Assembly: GCF_030411955.1 (NCBI RefSeq)
Contig: NZ_JASNRA010000011.1
Span: forward strand, 118,438-182,437
Reading direction: 5' to 3'
Length of the DNA stretch: 64,000 bases
Origin: Massilia sp. YIM B02443
Lineage (GTDB): Bacteria; Pseudomonadota; Gammaproteobacteria; Burkholderiales; Burkholderiaceae_D
In this document: piece after piece, positions 24,992 to 34,861 of the stretch
Layout: each line of letters starts with the position of its first letter
How positions within the stretch are numbered: position 1 is the stretch's first letter
The notes under the pieces: generated by a model
Database searches by the model: none
Told to the model about the DNA's origin: nothing
Seen by the model: the letters and a program-made list of their open reading frames with translations, nothing else
Translations under genes and position numbers: made by a program

Positions 24992-25974
24992 CGACCCGAC
25001 CGACCAATTCGCGCCTGGTGCGCCAGCTGCTGCGCAGCGGCGGCGACGCGTTGGCGCGCGGCCCGGCGGCCGGTCGCATCTGCGTCATCAGCTACCACCG
25101 CGTGCTGGAAACCTACGATCCGCTGCTGGCGCCGGAGCCCGACCTGGCCACCTTCCGCTGGCAGATGGCGCTGCTGGCCCAGAGCTTCAACGTGCTGCCG
25201 CTGCGCGATGCGCTGGCCGCGCTGGACGCCGGCCGGGTGCCGCCGCGCGCCGTGTGCATCACCTTCGACGACGGCTACCGCTCGATCCACGACCTGGCGC
25301 TGCCGGTGCTGCGCGAATTCAAGCTGCCGGCCACCGTATTCGTCACCAGCGGCCACGTCGACCAGGGCAATATGTGGAACGACCGCATCATCGAGGCGGT
25401 GCAGGCGCTGCCCGACGGCGAGCTCGATCTGGGCGCGCTGGGCCTGGGCGTGTATCCGCTGCGCGGCCTGGCCGACCGCATGACCAGCATCGGCCAGCTG
25501 ACCGAGCGCACCAAGTACATGCCGCCGGCCGGACGCCAGGCCGTGATCGAACATCTGAGCGCACTGGCCGGCCCCGCCGTATCGACCGACCTGATGCTCA
25601 CCAAAGAGATGCTGCTGAATCTGGACCGCAACGGGGTCGAGATCGGCGCCCACACGGTGACCCACCCGATCCTCACCAGCCTGGACGACGACAGCGCGCG
25701 CGCCGAAATCGCCGGCGGCAAGCAGGCGCTGGAAGCGCTGCTGGGCAAACCGGTGCGCCTGTTCGCCTACCCCAACGGCAAGGAGGGCAAGGACTTCGAC
25801 GCCCGCCACGCGCGCATGGCGCAGGAAGCCGGCTTCGACGCCGCTTTCACCACCGCCGTTGGCGCGATAAGCCGCGGCAACCACCGCTATCAGCTGCCGC
25901 GCAGCCGTCCATGGGACGCCACCCCGCTGATGTTCGGGCTGCGCCTGCTACGCTGGCTGAGCGGGAGAATCTGA
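24988..25974 (+). CDS. polysaccharide deacetylase family protein (second copy)
   Basis: A 328-residue protein with a NodB-type fold. TFDDGYRS (about 91-98) supplies the metal and catalytic aspartates, HTVTHP (about 221-226) the metal histidines, and FAYPNGK the C-terminal motif. No signal peptide or membrane anchor is evident. It differs from the broken TIGR03006-like gene at 14296, so it is not a duplicate, although it could partly cover an N-deacetylation role; that is a hypothesis. It is coupled to the ligase gene by ATGA and to the flippase by TGATG. Confidence 0.85.
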   Translation: MTTRPTNSRLVRQLLRSGGDALARGPAAGRICVISYHRVLETYDPLLAPEPDLATFRWQMALLAQSFNVLPLRDALAALDAGRVPPRAVCITFDDGYRSIHDLALPVLREFKLPATVFVTSGHVDQGNMWNDRIIEAVQALPDGELDLGALGLGVYPLRGLADRMTSIGQLTERTKYMPPAGRQAVIEHLSALAGPAVSTDLMLTKEMLLNLDRNGVEIGAHTVTHPILTSLDDDSARAEIAGGKQALEALLGKPVRLFAYPNGKEGKDFDARHARMAQEAGFDAAFTTAVGAISRGNHRYQLPRSRPWDATPLMFGLRLLRWLSGRI

Positions 25975-27419
25975 TGGCCTACCTGAAAAAGTCGCTCGGC
26001 CTGTCGTTCGCCACCCAGTACACCGAGATGGCGATCCAGTTCGTCGGCGTGATGTTCCTGGCGCGCCTGATCACGCCGGAGGAAATCGGCATCTATTCGG
26101 TCGCCGCGTTCCTGATGGCGTTGCTGCAGGTGTTCCGCGATTTCGGCGTCGGCAAATACCTGATCTCGGTCGACGAACTGACTCCGGACCGGATCCGCTC
26201 GGCCTACGGCGTGGCGATCATTCTGGCCTGGGCCATCGCGCTCTTCCTGCTGTTCGCCGCGCCTTACGTGGCCGACTTCTACGACGAGCCGCGCGTGGCC
26301 GACATCCTGACCGTGATGTCGGCCAGCTTTGCCATCACGCCGCTGGGCAGCCTGTTGACCTCGATCTTCCGGCGCCATATGGAGTTCAAGAAGGTGCTGG
26401 TCGTGCGCATCACGAGCGCGATCTGCCACGTGATCACGGCGGTGTCGCTGGCTCTGCTCGGCCTGGGCGCATTGAGCCTGGCGTGGGCCAACTTCGCCGG
26501 CATCCTGGGCTTCGGCGTCACCGCCATGATCCTGCGCACCAGGGGCACGCCTTTCATGCCCAGTTTCAGGAATATCGGCGAGATCTTCTCGTTCGGCAGT
26601 GTCAGCAGCCTGGGCAACATCGCCACCGTGCTCGGCACCAACGGCCCGGACGTCATCATCGGCAAAGCGATCGACCTGGCGGCGTCGGGCTATTTCAGCC
26701 GCGCCAACGGCATGATCCAGATGTTCCGCGCCCTGATCAGTGGAGCGGTCGGCCCGGTGATCCTGCCGTTCTTCGCGCAGCTGCGCCGTGACGAAGGCGA
26801 CGTCAGGCAGGCCTACGGCATGGCGATCGCCTACCTGACCGTGATCGCCTGGCCGTTTTTCGCCGTGGTCGGCCTGCTGTCGCTGCCGATCATCCGCGTG
26901 CTGTACGGCCCGCAATGGGACGTTTCGGCGCCGGTGGCGCAGGTGCTGTGTCTGATGGGCGCGGTGGCGGTGCTGGCCACCTTTGCCGGCGACGTCATGA
27001 TCGCCCATGGCAAGGTTGGACAGGCCACCGCCAGCCAGGTGCTGACCCAGCCGGTGCGGGTGCTGGCGGTGCTGGCGGCCAGCCCGTTCGGCCTGGTCGC
27101 GATCGCGTGGGCGCTGGTGCTGGTCGAATGCTACACCGTGGCGGTCACCTCGCGCCGGCTGCATGCGGTGACGGCGGTCGGCTTCATGGATGTGATGCGG
27201 GCCGCGTGGAAGAGCTTCCTGGTCACGCTCGCCAGCACCATCGCGCCGGCCGTCATGATGCTCTCGCTCGACCCGGGGCGCCATGCCTGGCTCGAAGTGA
27301 CGCTCGGCGGCGCCGGCGCGCTGGCCGGCTGGCTGGCCGCCATCCTGTGGACCGGCCACCCGGCCAGGGACCATCTTTATCAAGCCCGGGACTGGGTCGT
27401 CGTGCGGATGCGCGGATGA
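25974..27419 (+). CDS. polysaccharide flippase (Wzx/MOP superfamily)
   Basis: A 481-residue integral membrane protein with 12-14 predicted helices, resembling oligosaccharide flippases (Polysacc_synt type). It opens MAYLKKSLGLSFATQYTEMAIQFVGVM and contains ARLITPEEIGIYSVAAF, a MOP-family loop. It should move lipid-linked EPS repeats to the periplasm, where the O-ligase/polymerase and chain-length determinant act. The start is set by the TGATG junction with the deacetylase; the stop overlaps the next gene (ATGA). Confidence 0.88.
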   Translation: MAYLKKSLGLSFATQYTEMAIQFVGVMFLARLITPEEIGIYSVAAFLMALLQVFRDFGVGKYLISVDELTPDRIRSAYGVAIILAWAIALFLLFAAPYVADFYDEPRVADILTVMSASFAITPLGSLLTSIFRRHMEFKKVLVVRITSAICHVITAVSLALLGLGALSLAWANFAGILGFGVTAMILRTRGTPFMPSFRNIGEIFSFGSVSSLGNIATVLGTNGPDVIIGKAIDLAASGYFSRANGMIQMFRALISGAVGPVILPFFAQLRRDEGDVRQAYGMAIAYLTVIAWPFFAVVGLLSLPIIRVLYGPQWDVSAPVAQVLCLMGAVAVLATFAGDVMIAHGKVGQATASQVLTQPVRVLAVLAASPFGLVAIAWALVLVECYTVAVTSRRLHAVTAVGFMDVMRAAWKSFLVTLASTIAPAVMMLSLDPGRHAWLEVTLGGAGALAGWLAAILWTGHPARDHLYQARDWVVVRMRG

Positions 27420-28627
27420 CGGCCGGGCCTGCTGACAACATTGACATGACACCACGCTCCATCAACATCGCGTTCTGCGAGAACGGCGCAGGCTATGGCG
27501 GCGCGATCATCTCGCTCGAAGCCTTCCTGGAAAAGATCGCGGCCCCGTTCGTCCCGCACATCTATACCAACTTCGATACCGACCAGTATCGCCAGCTGGC
27601 GCGCCTGGGCGCCTGGCGTCACCTGGCCCCGGTGAGAACCGTCGACCCGACCTGGCTGCGCCGTACTGCGCTGCTGTCGAAATTCGCGTCGCCGCTGGAA
27701 AACGTGGCCAACCTGCTGCCGTACGCGCTCAAGTATTACGCGCGCTTCAGGCAGGACCGTATCGACCTGGTCTACCTGAACAACGACTGCACCAACAACC
27801 TGGCCGCCACGCTCGCCGCCGGCTGGGCCGGGCTGCCGACCGTGCTGCACGCGCGCGGCTTCCATGCCGACACACGTGCTACCCGTTGGGTGCTGGGGAA
27901 GGTCGACCGCTGCATCGCGGTGTCGCATGCGGTCAAGGACGAACTGTTCGCGCTCGGCTTCCCGCCCGCCAAGTGCACGGTGGTGCCGGAAGGGCTGGAC
28001 CTGAGCGTGTTCCATCCGCGCGCGCAGCCCGCACCCGGGGCACTGCGCGCCGAACTGGGCCTGGACGCCACCCAGCCGCTCGTCACCCTGGTGGGCGGGC
28101 TGGTCGATTGGAAAGGCCAGGACGTGCTGCTGGCTGCGGCACCGCACATCTTCGCCCGCATTCCCCAGGCGCACATCCTGCTGGTGGGCTCGGCCTACGG
28201 ACGCGACAAGCGCTATGCCGAAACCATCGCACGCGATGCTGCCGCGCCTGCGATGGGTGGCCGTGTGCACATGCTGGGCGCGCGTCAGGACATTCCTGCG
28301 ATCCTGGCAGAGAGCAGCGTGGTGGTGCATGCCTCGACCACGCCCGAGCCGTTCGGCCGCACCTTCCTGGAAGGGATGGCGATGGGCCGGCCGACGATCG
28401 CGTCGAAAGAAGGCGGGCCGCTCGACGTCATCGAGCACGAGCTCGATGGCCTCCTGGTGCCGCCTCGTGACCCGGCCGCCCTGGCGGCCGCGATCGTGCG
28501 CCTGCTGTCCGATCCCGACTTCAGCGCGCGCCTGGGCGGCAATGCCGCCGACAAGGCGCGCCGCTATTCCATCGAAAGCCATGCCGACATGATCGGCAAG
28601 GTGCTGCATTCCATCTTCGACAAATAA
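27416..28627 (+). CDS. glycosyltransferase family 4 protein
   Basis: A 403-residue GT-B glycosyltransferase. The N-terminal acceptor domain begins with IAFCENGAGYGGAIISLE (about 14-31), and the C-terminal donor domain has LVGGLVDWKGQDVLLAA and the EX7E-type PEPFGRTFLEGMAMGRPTIA (about 304-323). The ATGA overlap with the flippase fixes the start; an internal ATG at 27446 is the alternative. It belongs to the EPS assembly set. Confidence 0.88.
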   Translation: MTAGPADNIDMTPRSINIAFCENGAGYGGAIISLEAFLEKIAAPFVPHIYTNFDTDQYRQLARLGAWRHLAPVRTVDPTWLRRTALLSKFASPLENVANLLPYALKYYARFRQDRIDLVYLNNDCTNNLAATLAAGWAGLPTVLHARGFHADTRATRWVLGKVDRCIAVSHAVKDELFALGFPPAKCTVVPEGLDLSVFHPRAQPAPGALRAELGLDATQPLVTLVGGLVDWKGQDVLLAAAPHIFARIPQAHILLVGSAYGRDKRYAETIARDAAAPAMGGRVHMLGARQDIPAILAESSVVVHASTTPEPFGRTFLEGMAMGRPTIASKEGGPLDVIEHELDGLLVPPRDPAALAAAIVRLLSDPDFSARLGGNAADKARRYSIESHADMIGKVLHSIFDK

Positions 28628-28631
28628 CGCC

Positions 28632-29639
28632 ATGTCTACCACCACCACGATGCAGGCGCAGGAAAGCCGCGCGCACACGATGACGGTGAAGATCAGCCTG
28701 ATCATCCCGTCCTACAACCGCGGCGCGCTGATCGCCGAGACGATCGACAGCGCGCTGGCGCAAACCGAACCGTTCCACGAGATCATCGTCGTCGACGACG
28801 GCTCCACCGACGACACGGACACGGTGCTGGCGCGCTACGGCGCGGCGATCCGGGTGATCAAGCGCGCGCGCGGCGGCGTGCAGGCGGCGCGCAACGCCGG
28901 AGCGGCGCTGGCCACGGGTAATTTTCTGGCGCTGTGCGATTCGGACGACCTGCTCGAGCCGGGTTTCCTGCAATGCGCAGCCGACTGGTTCCGCGCCCAT
29001 CCCGACTACGACGCCTTCTACAGCAACTTCGTCACCTTCAACGATACCGGCATCCAGCGCGACAAGTTCGCCGGCGCGCCGCAGGGCTACTTCGACGGCG
29101 CGAAGCGCGAGGGCGACTACCTGCATGACATCCCGGGACTGTACGGCCGCACCGTACAATACCAGCCGCTGTTCATTTCGGGCGCGATCGTCAGCCGCGT
29201 CCTGTTCGACCGTATTGGCGGCTTCGATGTCCGCTTCAACGACATCGGCGGCGAGGACTGGGAATTCACGCTGCGCGCGATCGGCGCCGGCAAGGTCGCG
29301 ATGACCGCGCTGCCGCTGGTGAAGATCAGGAAGCACGACTCGAACCAGTCGAAGGATTCGGTGCGCTCGGAGCGCGGCACCGCGCACATCCTGGAGCATG
29401 CGCTCGAGCATCATCCGGGCGCGGCGGATTTCCGCGACCAGATCCGCACCAGCATCGAGGCGCGCCGCCTGCGTGCCTTCAACGGCGCCTTCGAGACCGC
29501 CAAATTCGCGGTAGCCGAAGAGATGCTGTCCAAGCTGCGCCGGCCTCCGACCGACCTGCGCTTCCGCCTGAAAGTGCTGATCCTGGGGATGCCTGCGCCG
29601 CTACGCCACTGGCTGTGGCGCCTGACACAGGCGCGCTGA
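28632..29639 (+). CDS. glycosyltransferase family 2 protein
   Basis: A 335-residue GT-A enzyme. The core is SLIIPSYNRGALIAETIDSAL (about 20-40), VVDDGSTDDTD (about 55-65), and CDSDDLLEPGF with the DxD-like metal site (about 100-103). The first 16 residues (MSTTTTMQAQESRAHT) are variable, so MTVKISLIIP at 28680 may be the true start. It is last in the plus-strand run; it ends 8 bp from the convergent decarboxylase gene with no terminator between. Confidence 0.85.
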   Translation: MSTTTTMQAQESRAHTMTVKISLIIPSYNRGALIAETIDSALAQTEPFHEIIVVDDGSTDDTDTVLARYGAAIRVIKRARGGVQAARNAGAALATGNFLALCDSDDLLEPGFLQCAADWFRAHPDYDAFYSNFVTFNDTGIQRDKFAGAPQGYFDGAKREGDYLHDIPGLYGRTVQYQPLFISGAIVSRVLFDRIGGFDVRFNDIGGEDWEFTLRAIGAGKVAMTALPLVKIRKHDSNQSKDSVRSERGTAHILEHALEHHPGAADFRDQIRTSIEARRLRAFNGAFETAKFAVAEEMLSKLRRPPTDLRFRLKVLILGMPAPLRHWLWRLTQAR

Positions 29640-29647
29640 AGCCCGGA

Positions 29648-30883
29648 TTACACCAGCACTTCGCGCGGCGCCGGGTGGCCCAGGAAGCCGGTCGGGCTGG
29701 CGCTCAGGCCATACGCGCCCGACTGGAACACCACCACCAGGTCGCCTTCCTGCGCGTCGGGCAGCGCCACGTTTTCGCCCAGGATGTCGAGCGGGGTGCA
29801 CAGAGGGCCGGTAACGGTGGCCGGCGCGCCAGGGGCCGCATCCATGCGGTTGCCCACGGCCAGCGGATAATTCTTGCGGATCACCTGGCCCAGGTTGCCC
29901 GACGCGGCCAGGTGGTGGTGCATGCCGCCATCGGTAATCAGAAAGGTCTGGCCGCGCGAGACCTTGCGGTCGACCACGCGCGCCACGTAGATGCCGGCCT
30001 CGCCCACCAGGTAGCGTCCCAGTTCGATCGCCAGCGCCGCCTGCGGCAATGCGCTCTTGACCTGTTCCAGCAAGCGTTCCAGTCCTTCGGCGATCGGCGC
30101 CAGGTCGAGGCGCGCCTCGCCCGGGAAGTACGGGATGCCGAAGCCGCCGCCAATATTCAGCAAGCGTGGCGCGCTGGGCGCGTGCTGGCTCAATTCCAGC
30201 GCCAGTTCGACGCTGCGCGCCTGGCATTCGACGATGGCGTCCGCCTTCAGGCTTTGCGAGCCGCTGAAGATGTGGAAACCATGGAAGTCCAGGCCCAGCG
30301 CGGCGATGTGCGCCAGGTGCTCGGGCACCTGCTCGCTGTCGATGCCGAACGGCTTGGCGCCGCCGCCCATGCGCATGCCGGACGCCTTCAGCTCGAACGG
30401 CGGGTTGATGCGCACCGTGACGCGCGGGCGCACGCCGAGGCGATCGCCGCAGCGTGCCACGGCATCGATCTCGCGGCGCGACTCGACGTGGATGTTGATC
30501 CCGGCCGCCACCGACTGCATCAGCTCCGCCTCGCTCTTGCCCGGTCCCGCGAAGCTGATCGCGTCGGGCGCCTGGCCGGCGTCGAGCGCCACCCGCAGTT
30601 CGCCGCCGGAGGCGACGTCGATGCCGTCCACCAGCCCGGTCATGTGGCGCACCACGGCCGGCATCGGGTTGGCCTTCACCGAGTAGTGCAGGCGCAGCGC
30701 GGACGGCAGCGCCTCGCGCAGGGAGGCCACGCGCGCATCGAGCAGGGCGCGGTCATAGGCATAGAACGGGGTGCTGCCGACGCGCTCGGCCAGGCGGCTC
30801 AGGGGCAGGCCGCCCACCAGCAGCTCGGCGCCGTCGACGGCGAAATGGATCTGGTCCGCGTGGACCGGCTTGGCGATGCTCAT
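29648..30883 (-). CDS. exosortase A-associated PLP-dependent decarboxylase
   Basis: A 411-residue fold-type III PLP enzyme related to diaminopimelate/ornithine decarboxylases (TIGR03099-like). Lys70 in YSVKANP binds PLP; the glycine-rich NIGGGFGIPY and the C-terminal GPLCTPLDILGEN motif (cofactor and substrate contacts) are present. The frame is open further upstream, but the start at 30883 is chosen because homology begins at MSIAKPVHADQ and it overlaps the ligase stop by ATGA. Together with the AMP ligase and ACP it probably makes or activates an amine or amino acid used to decorate the EPS; the substrate is unknown. Confidence 0.9.
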   Translation of the reverse strand: MSIAKPVHADQIHFAVDGAELLVGGLPLSRLAERVGSTPFYAYDRALLDARVASLREALPSALRLHYSVKANPMPAVVRHMTGLVDGIDVASGGELRVALDAGQAPDAISFAGPGKSEAELMQSVAAGINIHVESRREIDAVARCGDRLGVRPRVTVRINPPFELKASGMRMGGGAKPFGIDSEQVPEHLAHIAALGLDFHGFHIFSGSQSLKADAIVECQARSVELALELSQHAPSAPRLLNIGGGFGIPYFPGEARLDLAPIAEGLERLLEQVKSALPQAALAIELGRYLVGEAGIYVARVVDRKVSRGQTFLITDGGMHHHLAASGNLGQVIRKNYPLAVGNRMDAAPGAPATVTGPLCTPLDILGENVALPDAQEGDLVVVFQSGAYGLSASPTGFLGHPAPREVLV

Positions 30884-32466
30884 GATGACGTTTTTGCGGA
30901 TGGATCGAACAGGGTAAGGAAACCGGACTGCAGCGCCTTGCGGTCGATCTTGCCGTTCGGGTTGCGCGGCAGCTGGCCGGGGTGCAGCGCCACGTGCAGC
31001 GGCACCATATAAGCCGGCAGGCGGCGCTTGCATTCGGCCAGCAGCGCCGGCACGACCGCGCCGTCACCGGCGACGACCAGCACCACCGCTTGGCCCAGTT
31101 CCGGATGCGGCACGCCGAAGCACGCCGCCTCTTCGACCAGGCCGGTGGCGCTGACGACTTCCTCGATCTCGGTCGGGCTGACGCGGTAGCCGGACACCTT
31201 GATCATCTCGTCGCTGCGACCGATGAAGTACAGATAGCCTTCTTCGTCGGCGCGCACGGTGTCGCCCGACCACACCGCCATCTCGGGCAGCGGCAACGCC
31301 GGGTCCTGGCTAGGTGCCGGGCGAAAACGCTCGGCGGTCTTCACGGGATCGTTCCAGTAGCCCAGCGCCACCAGCGCGCCGCGGTGCACCAGTTCGCCCG
31401 GCTCGTGCGGCGCGCAGCGGCTGCCGTCCGGGCGCACCACCATCACCTCGGCGTTCGGGATCGCGCGCCCCATCGAGTCCGGGCGGCGCGCCAGTTCGGC
31501 GGGCGGCAGGTAGGTCGAGCGGAAGGCTTCGGTCAGGCCGTACATCAGGAACAGCTCGGCGTGCGGCAGGCGTTCGCGCAGCGCGTCGACCGTGGCGCGC
31601 GGCAGTGCCCCGCCCGAATTGGTGAGATAGCGCAGCGAGGTCGCGGCGCTCCAGTCCAGCCGCGCCAGCTGGCTCCACAACGGCGGCACGGCGGCCAGGC
31701 CGGTGATGCGCTCGTCGACCACGGCTTTCACGACATCGCGCGCGAACAGGTGATTCAGCAGCACGGCGCTCGCGCCGCAGAGAAACGCGCAGGTCAACTG
31801 GCTCAGGCCATAGTCGAAGCTGAGCGGCAGCACCGCCAGCAGGCGGTCGCCTGGCGCGATCGCCAGGTAGCCGGCCACGCTGCGCGCGCCGGCCGCCATA
31901 TTGCGGTGCGAGAGCACCACGCCTTTCGGACGGCCGGTGCTGCCCGAGGTGTACAGGATGGCGGCGACGTCCTGGTCGATGCGGCGCGCTGCCGGTTCTG
32001 CGGCGTCGGCATGCGTCGCCAACGCGGTATCCCAGGCCAGCACCGGCAATGCGCCGCCCGCACCGGCATCGGCGCCGGTGACGAACACGGTGCGCAGGTC
32101 CGGGCAGGCGGCCAGCGCCGGCTCCAGCTGGCGCAGGCGTTCGGGCGAGGTGACCAGGATGCGCACATTGCAGTCGGCCAGGATATAGGCCACCTGCTCG
32201 GGCTTGAGCAGCGGATTGACCGGCACGAACACGGCGCCGGCGGCGGCCGCGCCGAACAGCGCGCTGACGGTCTCGATGCGCTTTTCCAGATAGACGGCGA
32301 TGCGCTCGCCGCGCCCCACGCCGGCCGCGGCGAATGCGGCGGCGGCGGCGCGCACGGACTGCGCCAGCGCACGGTAGTTAAGGCGCTCGGCGCCATACAC
32401 CAGCGCTTCGGCGTCGGGCGTCTTGCGCGCCGTGTCGAATATGAAGTCTTGAAGCAGCTCGCTCAT
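30880..32466 (-). CDS. exosortase A-associated AMP-forming acyl-CoA/ACP ligase
   Basis: A 528-residue ANL-superfamily enzyme (TIGR03098-like). The P-loop LYTSGSTGRPKG is at 171-182, the hinge and C-domain contain SGYRVSPTEIEEVV, and the catalytic lysine is in NGKIDRK close to the C-terminus. It adenylates a carboxylic acid and would transfer it to CoA or to the small ACP at 34862. The start at 32466 begins MSELLQDFIFDTARKTPDAEALVY, where similarity starts; upstream residues in the open frame are basic and not family-like. It forms an operon with the decarboxylase. Confidence 0.92.
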   Translation of the reverse strand: MSELLQDFIFDTARKTPDAEALVYGAERLNYRALAQSVRAAAAAFAAAGVGRGERIAVYLEKRIETVSALFGAAAAGAVFVPVNPLLKPEQVAYILADCNVRILVTSPERLRQLEPALAACPDLRTVFVTGADAGAGGALPVLAWDTALATHADAAEPAARRIDQDVAAILYTSGSTGRPKGVVLSHRNMAAGARSVAGYLAIAPGDRLLAVLPLSFDYGLSQLTCAFLCGASAVLLNHLFARDVVKAVVDERITGLAAVPPLWSQLARLDWSAATSLRYLTNSGGALPRATVDALRERLPHAELFLMYGLTEAFRSTYLPPAELARRPDSMGRAIPNAEVMVVRPDGSRCAPHEPGELVHRGALVALGYWNDPVKTAERFRPAPSQDPALPLPEMAVWSGDTVRADEEGYLYFIGRSDEMIKVSGYRVSPTEIEEVVSATGLVEEAACFGVPHPELGQAVVLVVAGDGAVVPALLAECKRRLPAYMVPLHVALHPGQLPRNPNGKIDRKALQSGFLTLFDPSAKTSS

Positions 32467-32613
32467 CGAATCAATCCAGGGTTCCACCAGATCAGGGCCC
32501 GGCGCCATGCGCCGTCGGCCAAGGCGCGATCTTACCAGCTTGGGGCGCAGGCATGCCCGCACGCGCCATGTTGCACCGCGACGAAATTCGTTGCAAGCTT
32601 TATACTAGTCGCC

Positions 32614-33807
32614 ATGCTCCACCGTCCCTCTCCCGCCGTCCGCGCGCCGATCGCGCCAGTGCTGTCGCGCGCCGCCTTCGGCCCGCGCAGCGGCGCCGGA
32701 TCGTCGTTGCCGGCGCTGACCGACCTGGCGCATACGCGCCTGGTCACCAGCGGCCGGGTGGCCCTGGGTCTGGCGCTGCGCTGCGCCGGGGTCGAGAATG
32801 GCGACACGGTGTTGATCCCGTCCTGGCACAGCCTGTCGATGCTGGGACCGGTGCAGGACCGCGGCGCATCCGCGCGCTTCTACCGCATCGGACAAGACAC
32901 CGCGCCCGACCTGGAGCACGCGCGCGAACTGCTCGATGCCACGGTCAAGGCGCTGGTGGTGGTGCACTACTACGGCTTCGTGCAAGACCTGGCGCCGGCG
33001 CGCGCCTTTTGCGACGCCCACGGCCTGGCCCTGATCGAGGATTGCGCGCATGCCTTCTTCGGACAACGCGACGGCCGCGCGATCGGCGTCACGGGCGACT
33101 ACGCGATCGGCAGCAGCATGAAGTTTTTCCCGCTCTACGAAGGCGGCTGCCTGGCGTCGCAGCGCCATGCGCTCGATGGCGTGGTCTTGCGCGGCGCCGG
33201 CGCCGGCTTCGAAGGCAAGGCGATGCTGGCCACGCTGGAAACCAGCTTTCGCCATGGCCGCCTGCCGCTGCTGCGTGCGGCGCTGCGTCCGGCGCTGGCG
33301 CTGAAAGACGCGCTGTGGAACGCGGCCAAGGCACGGCGCCCGCAGCAGGCGCGCGCGCTGACGCCTGATTCGTCCGACAGCGGCTTCGACTTCGATCCGT
33401 GGTGGCTGGAGCGGCGCTCGTCGCTGTTCTCGCGCCTGGTGCTGCGCCTGGCCTCGCGCCAGCGCATCGTTTCCCGCCGCCGCGCCAACTACCTGCGCCT
33501 GGAACAGGCACTGAACCAGCTGCCCGGTTGCCGGCCGCTGTATCCGGCGCTCCCTGGCGGCGCCTGCCCGTGGCAGTTCCCGCTGCTGTTCGACCATCCC
33601 GAACCGGTGTTCGCACAGCTGGTGGCGCAAGGCGTGCCGGTGGTGCGCTTCGGCCGTCCGCTGGCGCCGCAGGTCGACGCCGCCCTGTGTCCGCACGGCG
33701 CCGCCTTCTCGGAACGGGTGATGGCGCTGCCCTGCCACCAGGAGCTCAGCGAGGCGGAGCTGGACTGGATCATCGAGCGCGTGCGCTCGGCGGTGGTTCC
33801 GACATGA
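32614..33807 (+). CDS. DegT/DnrJ/EryC1/StrS-family aminotransferase-like protein
   Basis: A 397-residue fold-type I PLP protein. Asp143 (IEDCAHAF) should bind the pyridine nitrogen and Lys170 (SSMKFFPLYEGG) forms the Schiff base, as in sugar aminotransferases. The C-terminal third is more divergent, with a long insertion (ALKDALWNAAKARRPQQARAL). It could aminate a nucleotide sugar or act on a PLP substrate tied to the ACP. A TATACT hexamer ends 7 bases before the ATG and there is no clear ribosome-binding site, so a leaderless transcript is possible. It heads the plus-strand run 32614-38043 and overlaps the next gene by ATGA. Confidence 0.8.
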   Translation: MLHRPSPAVRAPIAPVLSRAAFGPRSGAGSSLPALTDLAHTRLVTSGRVALGLALRCAGVENGDTVLIPSWHSLSMLGPVQDRGASARFYRIGQDTAPDLEHARELLDATVKALVVVHYYGFVQDLAPARAFCDAHGLALIEDCAHAFFGQRDGRAIGVTGDYAIGSSMKFFPLYEGGCLASQRHALDGVVLRGAGAGFEGKAMLATLETSFRHGRLPLLRAALRPALALKDALWNAAKARRPQQARALTPDSSDSGFDFDPWWLERRSSLFSRLVLRLASRQRIVSRRRANYLRLEQALNQLPGCRPLYPALPGGACPWQFPLLFDHPEPVFAQLVAQGVPVVRFGRPLAPQVDAALCPHGAAFSERVMALPCHQELSEAELDWIIERVRSAVVPT

Positions 33808-34859
33808 AGTGGCGCTTCCATCCCGCTGCGCGCTTCGGCGACTTCGCCGACGCGTGGAGCGCGCTGCATGGGGCCGGCCCGGCCTCGCCGCTGCTGCACG
33901 CCGATTTCGTGCGCGCGCTGCTGGCGGCGTTCGGCGACGGCGCGCAGCTGGCCTGCTGCGAACAGGATGGCGCGACGATGGCGATGGCGCTGCTCGAACG
34001 CAGCGGTGGCGGCGCCTGGCGCAGCTTCCAGCCGGCCCAGGCGCCGGTCGGCCTGTGGCTGGCGCGTCCCGGCGTCGCCTTGCCGGCCTTGATGGCGGCT
34101 CTGGTGCGCGACCTGCCCGGCTGCGCGCTGCTGGCCGGGATCAGCCAGCTCGATCCGATGCTCGATCCGCGTCCCGCCGATGGCCCGTGTCTGCAGACGC
34201 TGGACTACATCGACACCGCGCGCATCACCATGGACGGCGCCTTCGACGCCTATTGGGCGGCGCGCGGCAAGAACCTGCGTTCCAACCTGAAGAAGCAGCG
34301 CGCGCGCCTGGAACGCGAAGGTATCGCCACCCATTGCGAAACGCTCACCGCGCCGCAGGACATGGCGGCGGCGGTGAACGACTACGCTGCGCTGGAAAGC
34401 GGCGGCTGGAAGGGCCGAGACGCCACCGCCGTGCGTGCCGGCGACGCCCAGGCGCGCTTCTACACGCTGCTGCTGGAAGCATTCGCACGGCGCGGCGCGG
34501 CGAAGGTGTATCGCTACCGCTTCGACGATCAGGTGGTGGCGATGGACCTGTGCGTCGAGAGCAGCGACTGCATCGTGGTGCTGAAGACGGCGTACGATGA
34601 AAGCGTGCCGGCGCACTATTCGCCGGCGCTGCTGATGCGCGAGGAAGAATGCCGCGCCCTGTTCGACGAAGGACGCCTGCGGCGCATCGAGTTCTACGGC
34701 CGCGTGATGGAATGGCACCGGCGCTGGACGGACGAGGTGCGCTGTCTATACCATCTCAATTATTACCGCTGGCCGCTGCTGCAGCACCTGCACGCGCTGG
34801 GGCGCCGCCGCGCTGCAAAAGACAAGGCGGGCCCGCGGTCGCAACCAACCATGGAGTGA
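33804..34859 (+). CDS. GNAT-family acetyltransferase (CelD/BcsL-like)
   Basis: A 351-residue protein with the two-lobed GNAT arrangement of the acetyltransferase group that includes CelD/BcsL and FemAB-like enzymes. Typical segments are the basic KNLRSNLKKQRARLEREG (about 155-172), LESGGWKGRDA (about 195-205) and YSPALLMREEECR. It is predicted to acylate or aminoacylate a sugar of the EPS precursor. It differs in sequence from the FemAB-like protein at 15177. It overlaps the aminotransferase stop (ATGA) and ends 2 bp before the ACP gene. Confidence 0.75.
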   Translation: MKWRFHPAARFGDFADAWSALHGAGPASPLLHADFVRALLAAFGDGAQLACCEQDGATMAMALLERSGGGAWRSFQPAQAPVGLWLARPGVALPALMAALVRDLPGCALLAGISQLDPMLDPRPADGPCLQTLDYIDTARITMDGAFDAYWAARGKNLRSNLKKQRARLEREGIATHCETLTAPQDMAAAVNDYAALESGGWKGRDATAVRAGDAQARFYTLLLEAFARRGAAKVYRYRFDDQVVAMDLCVESSDCIVVLKTAYDESVPAHYSPALLMREEECRALFDEGRLRRIEFYGRVMEWHRRWTDEVRCLYHLNYYRWPLLQHLHALGRRRAAKDKAGPRSQPTME

Positions 34860-34861
34860 AC